From the NCBI RefSeq assembly GCF_900536025.1, contig NZ_UNOZ01000019.1:1-64000 (forward strand): a stretch of DNA of 64,000 nt, read 5' to 3'. The DNA is from Pseudomonas reidholzensis. GTDB taxonomy: Bacteria; Pseudomonadota; Gammaproteobacteria; Pseudomonadales; Pseudomonadaceae. The first letter of the stretch is position 1; every line of letters begins with the position of its first letter. Below are positions 26,523 to 34,406 of this stretch, one piece after another. The position numbers and the translations under genes were made by a program. Under the pieces are notes generated by a model. It was not told the DNA's origin and did no database searches. It was given only the letters and a program-made list of their open reading frames with translations.

Positions 26523-28088
26523 TCAGCTGTCGAGCGCCGCCAGCAGGCGGTGCACCAGCGCCAGGGTCTGCACGCTGCTGACCGCCGTGCCATACACATA
26601 GTGATCAGGGCGCGCCAGCACGGCCTTGCAGTCGTATTGGTGCATCCAGGCCGCCATGACCCCGTCCTGCTCCTGGTAGTCGTCTGCCGAGTCACTGACC
26701 GACGGCGCCGCCTCCACCAGTTGGACGATGCGCAGCGGCAGCTGGGCGCAGACGCCGCGCACGTGTTCGAGCAGGTCCGGGTCGACCAGGTCGGCCGCCA
26801 GCACCAGGCGCAGGCTTTGCCCGGTGAAGCGGTCGAGCAGCTCGGTGGCGCCGCTGTGGTTGCGCACCCGCGGCTGCGGCAGCAGTTCCCCGGCGCCTGG
26901 CGAGGTGTCGATGAACCCGCTGTCGAGGCCGGGGATCAGCGCCTGGCGGGTCATGATGCCGTCCGGGCGTGCCAACAGTTGCTGCTCCAGGCGCGCGTCG
27001 CGCTCAGCCGCGCGCTGCACATCGCGTTCGCAAATGGTCTGGCCGAAGGTCTTGGCCACCTCGGTGGTACGCCGCACGTGCGGCGCGCGCTCGCGTTGGT
27101 AGCTGTCGAGCAGCGCCGGTTGGGCGAGCTGCCGGCGCACCAGGGCGATCTTCCAGATCAGGTTCATCGCATCGCGGATGCCCTGGCACATGCCCTGGGC
27201 CAGGAACGGCGGCGTCATGTGCGCAGCGTCGCCGAGGAAGAACGTCTGCTCGTGCCGCCAGCGCTGCAGGATCAGCGCATGGAAGCGGTAGCTCGAGGCG
27301 CGCCAGATGGTGTAGCTGTCGGCCGGCAGCCAGCGCGAGATCAGGCGCTGGATCGACTCGGGGCGGGCGATCTCGGCCGGCGACTCGCCCGGGTTGATCA
27401 TGAACTCCCAGCGGCGATGGCGGCCGGGGCCGACCACGAAGGTGCACGGTCGCTCGACCTCGCAGTACTGCACATTGGTGCTTGGCAACTGCTCGCCGGC
27501 GCCGTCCTTGAGCATCACATCCACCACCAGCCACGGCTCGTTGAAGGCCAGGTCGTCCATCGGCAGTTGCAGGCGGGTGCGGATCGGGCTGGTGCCGCCG
27601 TCGCAGGCCAGCACGTAATGGCTGCTATGGGTGTGCTCGACGCCGTGCCGGTCACGCACCTGGACCTTGCTCAGCCCGTGCGCCTGCTCGATGCCGAGCA
27701 CCTCGCAGCCCAGCTCGACCTTGACCGTGGCAAAGTCGTCGATGCGCTTGCGCAGGGCACGCTCCACCGGCGGTTGGGAGAATACGTAGTTGGGCGACCA
27801 GCCCAGCAGGTAGGGTGGTTTGGCCGTTTCGATGCGCTTGATCAGGCGGGCGTTGCCACCCAGGTAGAGCGATGCGCGATAGGGCATGACATGGCTGGCA
27901 ATCGCATCGGCCAGGCCAATATTGTCGAAGCTGCGCATGACCTCGTGGTCCAGGCCCATCGCCCGAGGGTTTTCATAGATGTCCTCGGCCTTGTCCAGGG
28001 CCAGCGCATTGAGCCCCCACAGGCCAGCCAGGTTGGCCGCCGTCGCGCCCACCGGGCCCATGCCGACGATGATCAGATCGTAAACCAT
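26523..28088 (-). CDS. FAD-dependent aromatic hydroxylase (MhpA/PheA-type flavoprotein monooxygenase)
   Basis: A 521-residue class A flavin monooxygenase. The dinucleotide motif GMGPVG is at 9-14, the DG motif in ACDGGTSPIR at about 161-170, and the FAD motif GDAAHMTPPF starts at 286. It resembles 3-(3-hydroxyphenyl)propionate hydroxylase and related ring hydroxylases that turn a phenol into a catechol-type diol. ATG 28088 has AAGGA upstream. Next upstream on the same strand are an extradiol dioxygenase and an FAH hydrolase, so hydroxylation, ring cleavage and hydrolysis can be read from the operon. Substrate unknown. Confidence 0.9.
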   Translation of the reverse strand: MVYDLIIVGMGPVGATAANLAGLWGLNALALDKAEDIYENPRAMGLDHEVMRSFDNIGLADAIASHVMPYRASLYLGGNARLIKRIETAKPPYLLGWSPNYVFSQPPVERALRKRIDDFATVKVELGCEVLGIEQAHGLSKVQVRDRHGVEHTHSSHYVLACDGGTSPIRTRLQLPMDDLAFNEPWLVVDVMLKDGAGEQLPSTNVQYCEVERPCTFVVGPGRHRRWEFMINPGESPAEIARPESIQRLISRWLPADSYTIWRASSYRFHALILQRWRHEQTFFLGDAAHMTPPFLAQGMCQGIRDAMNLIWKIALVRRQLAQPALLDSYQRERAPHVRRTTEVAKTFGQTICERDVQRAAERDARLEQQLLARPDGIMTRQALIPGLDSGFIDTSPGAGELLPQPRVRNHSGATELLDRFTGQSLRLVLAADLVDPDLLEHVRGVCAQLPLRIVQLVEAAPSVSDSADDYQEQDGVMAAWMHQYDCKAVLARPDHYVYGTAVSSVQTLALVHRLLAALDS

Positions 28089-28170
28089 TGTGTTGTCCTT
28101 CTTGTTGTTGTGCACGTCAGGCCTCGCTGCGGGCGTCGACGGCCTGCCAGGGCAGGCCGCAATCGCTGGG

Positions 28171-28728
28171 CTAGGCGCGCACGCGCTGCTCGACGATGCG
28201 CTGGGCGATCGTCTCCATCCATTGCTCGCGGGTCTGGAAGCCCGGGCGGCGCTGACACATGGCAAGGGTCTGGGCCTTGATCTGCTCGCTGCTCTGCTCC
28301 AGGTCCAGCGGCTCGCGGCACGGCTGGTTGGTGTAGTAGGGCGCATCGACATACATTTCGATCGGGTTGCCTTCCGGGTCCTTGAAGTACATCGACCAGG
28401 CGTTGCCGTGGTCGACCTGGTCGATCGGGCCGATGCCATTGGCCTTGGCGAACTGGTAGTAGCGTTGCAGGTCTTCCAGCGAGTCGAGCAGGAACGACAA
28501 CTGGTTGATCGGGTTGAACGGCAGGTCCACCGGTTTGCCGTCGAACAGCACCAGCTGGTGGTGCACCTCGGGGTTCTGGGTCATGAAGAACAGGCGGTGG
28601 CCGGTGGAGGCGACCCCTTTGTCACTGACGATGAAGCCCAGCTTGCTGCAGTAGAATTCGACCATGGTGTCCAGGTCGGCGCAGAAGGTGCCGGTGTGGG
28701 TGAAGTTGATGCGCGGTAAGGTGCTCAT
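28171..28728 (-). CDS. Single-domain VOC-family extradiol dioxygenase
   Basis: A 185-residue vicinal-oxygen-chelate protein. The iron triad of type I extradiol dioxygenases is visible: H11 (NFTHTGTF), H56 or H57 (EVHHQLVLF) and E124 (GNPIEMYVD). It is short, like one-domain ring-cleaving enzymes, with an extra C-terminal helical tail. It would cleave the diol made by the neighbouring hydroxylase (82 bp downstream) next to the hydroxyls, feeding the FAH-family hydrolase encoded just upstream. The lengths and spacing fit one operon. Confidence 0.87.
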   Translation of the reverse strand: MSTLPRINFTHTGTFCADLDTMVEFYCSKLGFIVSDKGVASTGHRLFFMTQNPEVHHQLVLFDGKPVDLPFNPINQLSFLLDSLEDLQRYYQFAKANGIGPIDQVDHGNAWSMYFKDPEGNPIEMYVDAPYYTNQPCREPLDLEQSSEQIKAQTLAMCQRRPGFQTREQWMETIAQRIVEQRVRA

Positions 28729-28771
28729 GCGGGGTGCCCTCGATTCTTGTAATTGTCGGCGCGAAGGTGCT

Positions 28772-29623
28772 TCAGGCTTCGTCTGCCACCGGATTGGACA
28801 GGGTACCGATCTGCGAAATGACCACCTCGAACACATCGCCCGGGCGCAGGAAAATCGGTGGGTTGCGTTTGAAGCCGATGCCGCTTGGGGTGCCTGTGGC
28901 GAGCACATCGCCGGGGTTCCAGGTCAGCGCCTTGGACACATAGGCGATCAACGTGGGGATGTCGAACGCCAGCTCGGCGAGCGAGCCTTCCTGCATCTGT
29001 TCACCGTTGAGAATGCCGTGAACCTGGAGCTGACGATAGTCGCTGATTTCATCCGCGGTCACCAGCCACGGGCCCAGCGCGCCGGTGCTGCGGAAGGTCT
29101 TGCCCATGCCGTACTGGTGGGTGTGGAACTGCCAGTCGCGTACGCTGGCGTCGTTGAAGCAGGTGTAGCCGGCGACGTGGTCCATGGCGTCTTCGGGGGC
29201 GATGTGCGCGCCACCCTTGCCGATCACCACCGCCAGTTCGGCCTCGAAGTCGAACTCCTCGGACACCCGGGGGCGCAGCAGCGGCTGGCCATGCGCGAGC
29301 AGGGTTTCGGCGAAGCGCTGGAAGATCACCGGGTGCTCGCCGACCTTGCGTCCGGCTTCTTCGGCGTGGGCGACATAGTTGATGCCCACGCAGATGATCT
29401 TGCCCGGCGCCGGGATCACCGGCTCCAGCTCCACGCTGGCCAGCGGGTAGTCTGGCGTGGCGCTGGCGACGTGGGCGCGGGCCTGGTCGAGCAGCTGCTC
29501 ATCGGCCAGCAACGTGGCCAGGTCATGAATGCCTCGGAACTGCGCCGTCAGCTCTACCACGTGCTCGCCCAGCACGGCACCGAAGTGCGCCTGCTGGTTG
29601 TGCTTGTACGAGATCAGTTTCAT
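28772..29623 (-). CDS. Fumarylacetoacetate hydrolase family protein
   Basis: A 283-residue FAH-family enzyme. The metal ligands E127 and E129 (FDFEAEL) and D158 (CFNDAS) are in place, together with KTFRSTGALGPW and TGTPSGIGF. The family hydrolyses or decarboxylates beta-diketo acids such as acylpyruvates made by meta ring cleavage. ATG 29623 follows GGAG; it is the first gene of the minus-strand operon, divergent from the DUF1185 gene across a 120-bp region with a GntR-type site. Confidence 0.92.
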   Translation of the reverse strand: MKLISYKHNQQAHFGAVLGEHVVELTAQFRGIHDLATLLADEQLLDQARAHVASATPDYPLASVELEPVIPAPGKIICVGINYVAHAEEAGRKVGEHPVIFQRFAETLLAHGQPLLRPRVSEEFDFEAELAVVIGKGGAHIAPEDAMDHVAGYTCFNDASVRDWQFHTHQYGMGKTFRSTGALGPWLVTADEISDYRQLQVHGILNGEQMQEGSLAELAFDIPTLIAYVSKALTWNPGDVLATGTPSGIGFKRNPPIFLRPGDVFEVVISQIGTLSNPVADEA

Positions 29624-29639
29624 CGGTTGCCTCTCCTTG

Positions 29640-29653
29640 TTTTGTGCATAAAA
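29640..29653. promoter_or_regulatory. GntR operator candidate TTTTGTGCATAAAA
   Basis: A near-palindrome that differs at one of 14 positions from 23776-23789, next to the GntR gene. It lies 17 bp upstream of the FAH hydrolase start and in the shared region with the divergent DUF1185 gene. A looser relative (AAAATGCATATTA, near 29680) follows. The pair suggests control of both directions by the GntR regulator. Confidence 0.6.
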
Positions 29654-29743
29654 CCTAACTTCTTGCACCATACAATACAAAATGCATATTATGGAAGCCC
29701 GCCAAGCAACTTCTTACAGGCGGACCTCTGTCGGAGATCGAGC

Positions 29744-30325
29744 ATGCCGTTGGTCAAGATCCGCAAGATCAAACTGGATATAGAAGAAGTGCACCACGAG
29801 GGCGGCGCCGCCGTCGCTCAACCACTGCTGGTGGCCGTGGCCGTCGCCGTGGTAGACAACCCCTATGCAGGCCAGCACGTCGACGACCTGTTGCCGTTCA
29901 TGAATGAGCTGCGCGCCCTCGGCAGCGAGCTGTCCCAGCGGCTGATCAGCGCGCTGGGCGGGGCAGGGCGGGTGCAGGCCTACGGCAAGGGCGCGATCGT
30001 CGGCGAAGACGGCGAGCTCGAACACGGCGCCTTGTGGCATGAGGCCGGTGGCTGGGCCATGCGTGAAGCGCTGGGCAACCCCAAGGCGATCGTGCCGGCG
30101 GCCAAGAGCGTCGCTGGGCTTGGCTCGCGGATCATGATCCCGCTGGGGCATACCCAGGCCGCCTATGTGCGCAGCCATTTCGGGGTGGCCGAGATGACCG
30201 TGTGGGACGGCCCGCGGCGTAACGAGATCGCCTTTGGCCTGGCCATGGCCACGGGCGGGCGCATCCATGCGCGCATCGGAGGCCTGGCGGCTGCCGAGGT
30301 CAAGGGCGAAGACGGTTTACGCTGA
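29744..30325 (+). CDS. DUF1185 (amino acid synthesis family) protein
   Basis: A 193-residue member of the DUF1185 family, named amino acid synthesis in databases although its reaction is not established. Typical stretches are VDNPYAGQHVDDL, GKGAIVGEDGELEHGALWHE and MTVWDGPRRNE. The gene starts at ATG 29744. It is divergent from the ring-cleavage operon and followed by an alcohol dehydrogenase gene. Its stop codon lies inside a perfect inverted repeat. In this context a role in ring-cleavage product processing is possible but unproven. Confidence 0.88.
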   Translation: MPLVKIRKIKLDIEEVHHEGGAAVAQPLLVAVAVAVVDNPYAGQHVDDLLPFMNELRALGSELSQRLISALGGAGRVQAYGKGAIVGEDGELEHGALWHEAGGWAMREALGNPKAIVPAAKSVAGLGSRIMIPLGHTQAAYVRSHFGVAEMTVWDGPRRNEIAFGLAMATGGRIHARIGGLAAAEVKGEDGLR

Positions 30326-30340
30326 CAGTCAACTGTCAGC
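30321..30340. repeat. 9-bp perfect inverted repeat overlapping a stop codon
   Basis: GCTGACAGT-CA-ACTGTCAGC spans 30321-30340 and includes the TGA of the DUF1185 gene. It is followed by GC-poor sequence without a U-tract. It may be an RNA hairpin protecting or limiting readthrough, or a protein site for the downstream gene. Confidence 0.55.
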
Positions 30341-30393
30341 GGGTGCTCCACGGATCCAGAACACGACAAAAACAATATGTGTTGGAGAACATC

Positions 30394-31509
30394 ATGACTG
30401 CAAAAACCATGCGTGCCGCGCGCCTCTACGAAGGCGGTAAACCAATGGTCATCGAGCAGCTGCCGGTGCCGCAGATTCGCCCCACCGAAGTGCTGGTGAA
30501 GATCAAGGCCTGCGGCATCGTGCCCAACCTGCACAACATTCTCACTAACTGGGTGAACTGGTTCCCGCATAACCCGCTGCCGAAACTGCCGGCGATCTTT
30601 GGCCTCGACCCCACCGGCGTGGTCGAGGCGGTCGGTGCCCAGGTGTATGACTTCAAGGTCGGTGACCGGGTCTACGTCAACCCGGGCCGCCACTGCGGCT
30701 CCTGCCGTGCGTGCCGAGCCGGCAATACGATTGCCTGCTCGGCGTACACCTTCAACGGCTATTTCGGCTTCACCCCGAAGAGCCCGCGGATGTTCGAAGA
30801 CTACCCGTATGGCGGCCTGTGCGAGTACATCCCGGCGCCGCAGTACAGCCTGGTGAAACTGCCCGACAACCTCAGCTTCGAAACCGCCGCACGGCTGGGT
30901 TATCTGGGCACCGCCTACAAGGCCTTGCTGCGGGCCAACGTCGGCCCGGGCTCGACCGTGCTGATCAACGGCATCAGCGGCACGCTAGGCCTGGGTGCAG
31001 TGGCCCTGGCCCTGGCGATGGGTGCGCGCAAGATCCTCGGCACCGCCCGCAACCAGGCGCTGTTCCAGCGAGTCAAGGACCTGGCTGCACCGGGGCGCAT
31101 CGAAATCCATACCCTGGGCAGCGTGCCGACCCAGCAGTGGGTGGCCGAGGTGACCCAGGGCGAAGGGGTCGATGTCGCCATCGATGCGCTGGGGCCGGGT
31201 GCACCGCACGAGAGCCTGGTCCAGGCCTTGAAGTCGGTGCGCCGTGGCGGGCACCTGGTGAACATCGGCGCCATCGCCGGCGAAGTGCCGATCGACCTGC
31301 ACTGGATCATGGACAACGACATCCATATCAGCGGTTCTGCCTGGTTCACCACCGGTCAAGGCCAGGCCATGGCCGACATGGTCGAGTCGGGTGTGCTCGA
31401 CCTGTCGTTCTTCGAGCACAGCGTGTTCGCCCTGGAGGACGTTAACCAGGCCATCAGCGGTATCGAGAGCCGCAATGGCGGCTTTGGCAACTTCGTCATT
31501 CGGCCCTGA
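30394..31509 (+). CDS. Medium-chain (zinc-type) alcohol dehydrogenase with altered catalytic-zinc motif
   Basis: A 371-residue MDR-family dehydrogenase. The structural-zinc cysteines C101, C104, C107 and C115 are present, as is C40, the first catalytic-zinc ligand. The usual GHE segment is replaced by GLDPTG at 70-75. The nucleotide fold is VLINGISGTLGLGAVALALAMGA. ATG 30394 has GGAGA upstream. It would oxidise an alcohol or reduce an aldehyde on the pathway of its neighbours (DUF1185, cupin, FMN reductase). Loss of the GHE motif may mean a different metal site or none. Confidence 0.88.
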   Translation: MTAKTMRAARLYEGGKPMVIEQLPVPQIRPTEVLVKIKACGIVPNLHNILTNWVNWFPHNPLPKLPAIFGLDPTGVVEAVGAQVYDFKVGDRVYVNPGRHCGSCRACRAGNTIACSAYTFNGYFGFTPKSPRMFEDYPYGGLCEYIPAPQYSLVKLPDNLSFETAARLGYLGTAYKALLRANVGPGSTVLINGISGTLGLGAVALALAMGARKILGTARNQALFQRVKDLAAPGRIEIHTLGSVPTQQWVAEVTQGEGVDVAIDALGPGAPHESLVQALKSVRRGGHLVNIGAIAGEVPIDLHWIMDNDIHISGSAWFTTGQGQAMADMVESGVLDLSFFEHSVFALEDVNQAISGIESRNGGFGNFVIRP

Positions 31510-31555
31510 ACCGCCGCGGGGGCCATGCGGCCCCCGCTTGCCTGGAGGAAGCACG

Positions 31556-32086
31556 ATGCACATCCGCAGAGTCGTCACCGGTCACGATGCCCAGGGCCGT
31601 TCGCTGTTCGTCAGCGATGCCCCGGCACCGCGGGCCAAGGACTTTATCGACATGCCGGGCTACGCCATTGCCCAGCTCTGGTGCAGCGATGCACAGCCGC
31701 CGCAGGGCAGCGCCGAGGACCCTACCCTGGAGCACGCCTCGCTGATCCCGCTGCCGGGCGGGGTGTCGATGCTGATGATCAGCCTGCCGCCGGACAGTGT
31801 CATGGCGGCGCCGTTGGACCCGCCCCGCGCGCTGGGCGAGATGGTCGCGGCGATGCCGGGGCTGATCGAGTGTTTCGAAGCACAAGACCCGGCCATGCAC
31901 CGCACGCCTACCGTGGACTACGTGGTCATCACCGAAGGTGAATTGTGGCTGGAGCTGGATGACGGTCAGCGGCGGCGGGTGAGCGCGGGTGACGTGGTGA
32001 TCCAGAACGCAACCCGCCACGCGTGGCGCAACACCTCGCAGCAGGTGGCCAAGGCCGTGGTGTTCATGCACGGCCTGGCGCGTTGA
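31556..32086 (+). CDS. Cupin-domain protein
   Basis: A 176-residue protein whose C-terminal half has a cupin barrel pattern (VDYVVITEGELWLELDDGQRRRVSAGDVVIQNATRHAWRNT). Compared with the classical G(X)5HXH motif, the first-motif histidines are largely missing (TVDYVVITEGE), while H157 is present in NATRHAW. It may bind metal weakly or act as a sensor-like or isomerase protein. ATG 31556 has GGAGG upstream. It lies in a plus-strand run with the dehydrogenase before it and FMN reductase after it. Confidence 0.85.
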   Translation: MHIRRVVTGHDAQGRSLFVSDAPAPRAKDFIDMPGYAIAQLWCSDAQPPQGSAEDPTLEHASLIPLPGGVSMLMISLPPDSVMAAPLDPPRALGEMVAAMPGLIECFEAQDPAMHRTPTVDYVVITEGELWLELDDGQRRRVSAGDVVIQNATRHAWRNTSQQVAKAVVFMHGLAR

Positions 32087-32112
32087 AACGGGCCAGCCGA
32101 GGAGGCACGACG

Positions 32113-32679
32113 ATGAGCAGAACGGTTCGACTACTGGGCTTGTCCGGCAGCCTGCGCAAGCAGTCGGCACACACCGCGGTGTTGTGCTCGGTGGCCGAGA
32201 GCCTGCCCGAGACGGCGCGTCTGGACGTCCATGGGCTTGAGGCCATTCCGCCGTACAACGAGGACTGTGATGGCGCCAATACGCCGCTTGCGGTGCTGGC
32301 GTTGCGCGAGGCCGTGGCCCGTGCCGACGGCCTGTTGATCGGTTCGCCGGAGTATAACCACGGCATGTCCGGGGTGTTGAAGAACGCCCTCGACTGGCTG
32401 TCCCGACCGCACGGCCAGTCGGTGCTGAGCGGGCGCGCGGTGCTGACTTTTACCGCGTCGCCGGCGTTCACCGGCGGCGTGCGCGCGCACCAGCAGCTCA
32501 ACGAAACGCTCTGGGCGATCCAGGCCGTGCTGGTGGCGTATCCGCAGATCGTGATTGGCGGCGTGGGCGGCAAGATCCGTGATGGCCAACTGGTCGACGA
32601 GGCGACGCGCAGCTTTCTGCTAGGTGGGGTAGAGCGGCTGATCGAGTGTGCGTTGGGCGGGCGTGCGCACTCTGCCTAG
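32113..32679 (+). CDS. NADPH-dependent FMN reductase (flavodoxin-like)
   Basis: A 188-residue flavodoxin-fold reductase. The phosphate loop is GSLRKQSAH at 12-20, and the flavin-site motif SPEYNHGMSGVLKNALDWLSRP is typical of the NADPH_dep_FMN_red family (chromate/quinone/azo reductases). ATG 32113 follows GAGG at normal spacing. It is the last gene of the DUF1185-dehydrogenase-cupin set and is followed by a clear terminator. It may supply reduced flavin or reduce a quinone in the aromatic pathway. Confidence 0.9.
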   Translation: MSRTVRLLGLSGSLRKQSAHTAVLCSVAESLPETARLDVHGLEAIPPYNEDCDGANTPLAVLALREAVARADGLLIGSPEYNHGMSGVLKNALDWLSRPHGQSVLSGRAVLTFTASPAFTGGVRAHQQLNETLWAIQAVLVAYPQIVIGGVGGKIRDGQLVDEATRSFLLGGVERLIECALGGRAHSA

Positions 32680-32707
32680 CGCGACGGGGGCCTCAAGATA
32701 ATCGCTT

Positions 32708-32728
32708 GGCGCCCCAGTGGGCGCCTTT
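32708..32728 (+). terminator. Rho-independent terminator after the FMN reductase gene
   Basis: Stem GGCGCCC/GGGCGCC with loop CAGT, followed by TTT, 29 bp after the stop codon. It separates the aromatic gene set from the GlcG/DoxX-like pair. Confidence 0.75.
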
Positions 32729-32825
32729 GCGAGCGCTAGTGATAACGCTACCAGCTTCGTATTTTCAGTTTTATATTCATATTCCCCTTGTCCTGATCTG
32801 CATGATGGGCTAGTTTTTTCGTCGA

Positions 32826-32842
32826 AATGGTAACGATACCAT
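32826..32842. promoter_or_regulatory. LacI-type operator AATGGTAACGATACCAT (copy 1)
   Basis: A 17-bp site identical to those at 46204 (inverted) and 48315, with a central CG and dyad symmetry like GntR(gluconate)/LacI-family operators. It ends 30 bp before the GlcG-like start. A weaker relative, GTGATAACGCTACCAG, lies at 32739-32754. Confidence 0.8.
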
Positions 32843-32871
32843 TTCGTCTGAATGGACTTAGGACAAGAATA

Positions 32872-33426
32872 ATGACGACAGTTGCCCCGCTACCCACCTG
32901 CCACCCGCTACCCACCGCCTTCCTACGCCGGCTACTGCCTGCGTTGCTGGCAATGACCATCGCCCCCGTATGCGTGGCCGCCGACCCCGCCGGCGCGCTG
33001 CATTCAAGCGCCAACCTGTCACTGGGTGGCGCCACTGCGCTGCTCGACAGCGCTGTCAGCAGGGCCGCAGCCGACGGCGTACACCCGTGCATCGCGGTGA
33101 CCGATGCCAGCGGCTACCTGCTGGCCTTCAAACGCATGGATGGCGCGGCCCCTGGCTGCGTCGATGCGGCCATCAAGAAAGCCAACTCGGCGGCCATCAA
33201 CGACGTCGACACCGTGGTGTTCTACGACCTGGCGCGCAAAGACAACCTTCAGCTGGGCAGCATCCCCGGCATCCTGCCGGCCGTTGCCGGAGTGGTGATC
33301 CGCCAGCAGGGGCAGCGGGTGGGCGCCATCGGTATCGCCGGCGGCGCCGGTGACGCGCAAGAGCAGCGCTTTGCCACTGAACTGGCGCGCGCCTTCGAGA
33401 AAACCCTCCCAGCCCCACAACCTTGA
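32872..33426 (+). CDS. Secreted GlcG/HbpS-family protein
   Basis: A 184-residue protein. A signal peptide (RRLLPALLAMTIAPVCVAA) precedes a GlcG/HbpS domain (LSLGGATALLDSAVSRAAADG, AVTDASGYLLAFKRMDGAAPG, NSAAINDVDTVVFY, VGAIGIAGGAGDAQEQRFA). Members bind haem or corrinoid-like ligands or accompany oxidases of small hydroxy acids; function is not fixed. ATG 32872 has AGGACA upstream. It stands behind LacI-type operator copy 1, so it belongs to the sugar-oxidation regulon. A DoxX-like gene follows 15 bp later. Confidence 0.85.
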   Translation: MTTVAPLPTCHPLPTAFLRRLLPALLAMTIAPVCVAADPAGALHSSANLSLGGATALLDSAVSRAAADGVHPCIAVTDASGYLLAFKRMDGAAPGCVDAAIKKANSAAINDVDTVVFYDLARKDNLQLGSIPGILPAVAGVVIRQQGQRVGAIGIAGGAGDAQEQRFATELARAFEKTLPAPQP

Positions 33427-33440
33427 GCGAGCACCTGCCC

Positions 33441-34340
33441 ATGAACAGCCCTGTACTTCACCGTGAAGTCGTCGACGGTGCATTTGCCAGCGACTATCAC
33501 GTCCTCAAACCCTCGCGCACGCCGCACTGGTTGAGCATGACAGCCCTCTTGGCCACCTTTGTCGCGGCCGTTTATTGCGGTTGGGTCGACCATTCGCTGC
33601 CGGATTTCGCGGCCTGGTCCGGTGCGGGATGGATGGCGGTCGCGCTGCTGTCGGCCGTGCTGATCACCCCGCGGGTATTCGCGCCGGGTTTTCTGCTGTC
33701 GTTGCTGCCGTTTCTGCTCGCCTGGCGGGTTGCGGCCATGAACGATGCAACTGTCATGGTCTGGGTCGCCAGCGTTGCCGCGCTGCCGTTGCTCGTGCAG
33801 TTCATCGACTGTGTGGTCAGCGACCTGCGCCGCGATCGCGGCAAGCCAGGCGCCTGGCTCGGCACCCTGTTGTGGCAGGCGACGCTGGTTCGCCTGTGTT
33901 TCGGCCTTAACGAGCTGTGCCATTCGGCGGAGAAGATCTTCGCCGGGACGGGGTGGTTCAACAAACTCGAAATCGGTTTCCAGAACCTCGGTTTCGGTGA
34001 AGCGGCAGCGGCGTTCGTGGTCCTCGGCGGCCTGATCGAGTTCGCCAGCGCTGTCAGTGTCGGCCTGGGCCTGTTCGCCAGGCTCGGTGCCTTCGTCAGC
34101 CTGATCTACTTCCTGGTGGCGACCGTCGGCTTTGGTGGCGAGTGGACCCGCGGTTATGCGTGGGCCATGGCCGGCGGTGGCGGCTGGGAGTACGTGATGC
34201 TGCTGATGGTGGTGTTCATCGGCGTGATGATCAGCGGCGCAGGTAAATTCTCGCTGGATGGCTGGTTGCTCCAGCGCGGCCTGATGCCGCGCCTGCTGAC
34301 CCCGCTGGCCGTGAACGCACAAGGCGTGCGCCAACCCTGA
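33441..34340 (+). CDS. DoxX-like multi-pass membrane protein
   Basis: A 299-residue inner-membrane protein with about eight hydrophobic helices. The region LCFGLNELCHSAEKIFAG...GWFNKLEIGFQNLG and the later GGLIEFASAVSVGLGLFARLGAFVSLIYFLVAT...GEWTRGYAW resemble DoxX/TQO-type quinone-linked membrane proteins. ATG 33441 is used; a TTG at 33423 is an alternative. It is co-transcribed with the secreted GlcG-like gene. A role as quinone-side or haem-linked partner of periplasmic oxidation is inferred. Confidence 0.78.
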   Translation: MNSPVLHREVVDGAFASDYHVLKPSRTPHWLSMTALLATFVAAVYCGWVDHSLPDFAAWSGAGWMAVALLSAVLITPRVFAPGFLLSLLPFLLAWRVAAMNDATVMVWVASVAALPLLVQFIDCVVSDLRRDRGKPGAWLGTLLWQATLVRLCFGLNELCHSAEKIFAGTGWFNKLEIGFQNLGFGEAAAAFVVLGGLIEFASAVSVGLGLFARLGAFVSLIYFLVATVGFGGEWTRGYAWAMAGGGGWEYVMLLMVVFIGVMISGAGKFSLDGWLLQRGLMPRLLTPLAVNAQGVRQP

Positions 34341-34354
34341 AGAGGCCAGCAGCG

Positions 34355-34399
34355 GGCAAGACCAGCGGGGCGCCGCAAGGGCGCTCCGCTGGTCTTGCC
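34355..34399. terminator. Strong bidirectional hairpin between convergent operons
   Basis: GGCAAGACCAGCGG(GGCGCC)...(GGGCGC)TCCGCTGGTCTTGCC forms a stem of more than 15 bp around GCAA. It lies between the DoxX-like gene and the last gene of the dehydrogenase operon. No long U-tract is seen. Confidence 0.75.
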
Positions 34400-34406
34400 A
34401 GAAGGT

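Noticed and set aside
24845..26695. 616-residue frame opposite the chemoreceptor
   Set aside because: Shadow of the chemoreceptor, whose signalling hairpin is unmistakable.
26430..28280. 616-residue frame opposite the flavin monooxygenase
   Set aside because: Shadow; the minus-strand product has intact FAD motifs.
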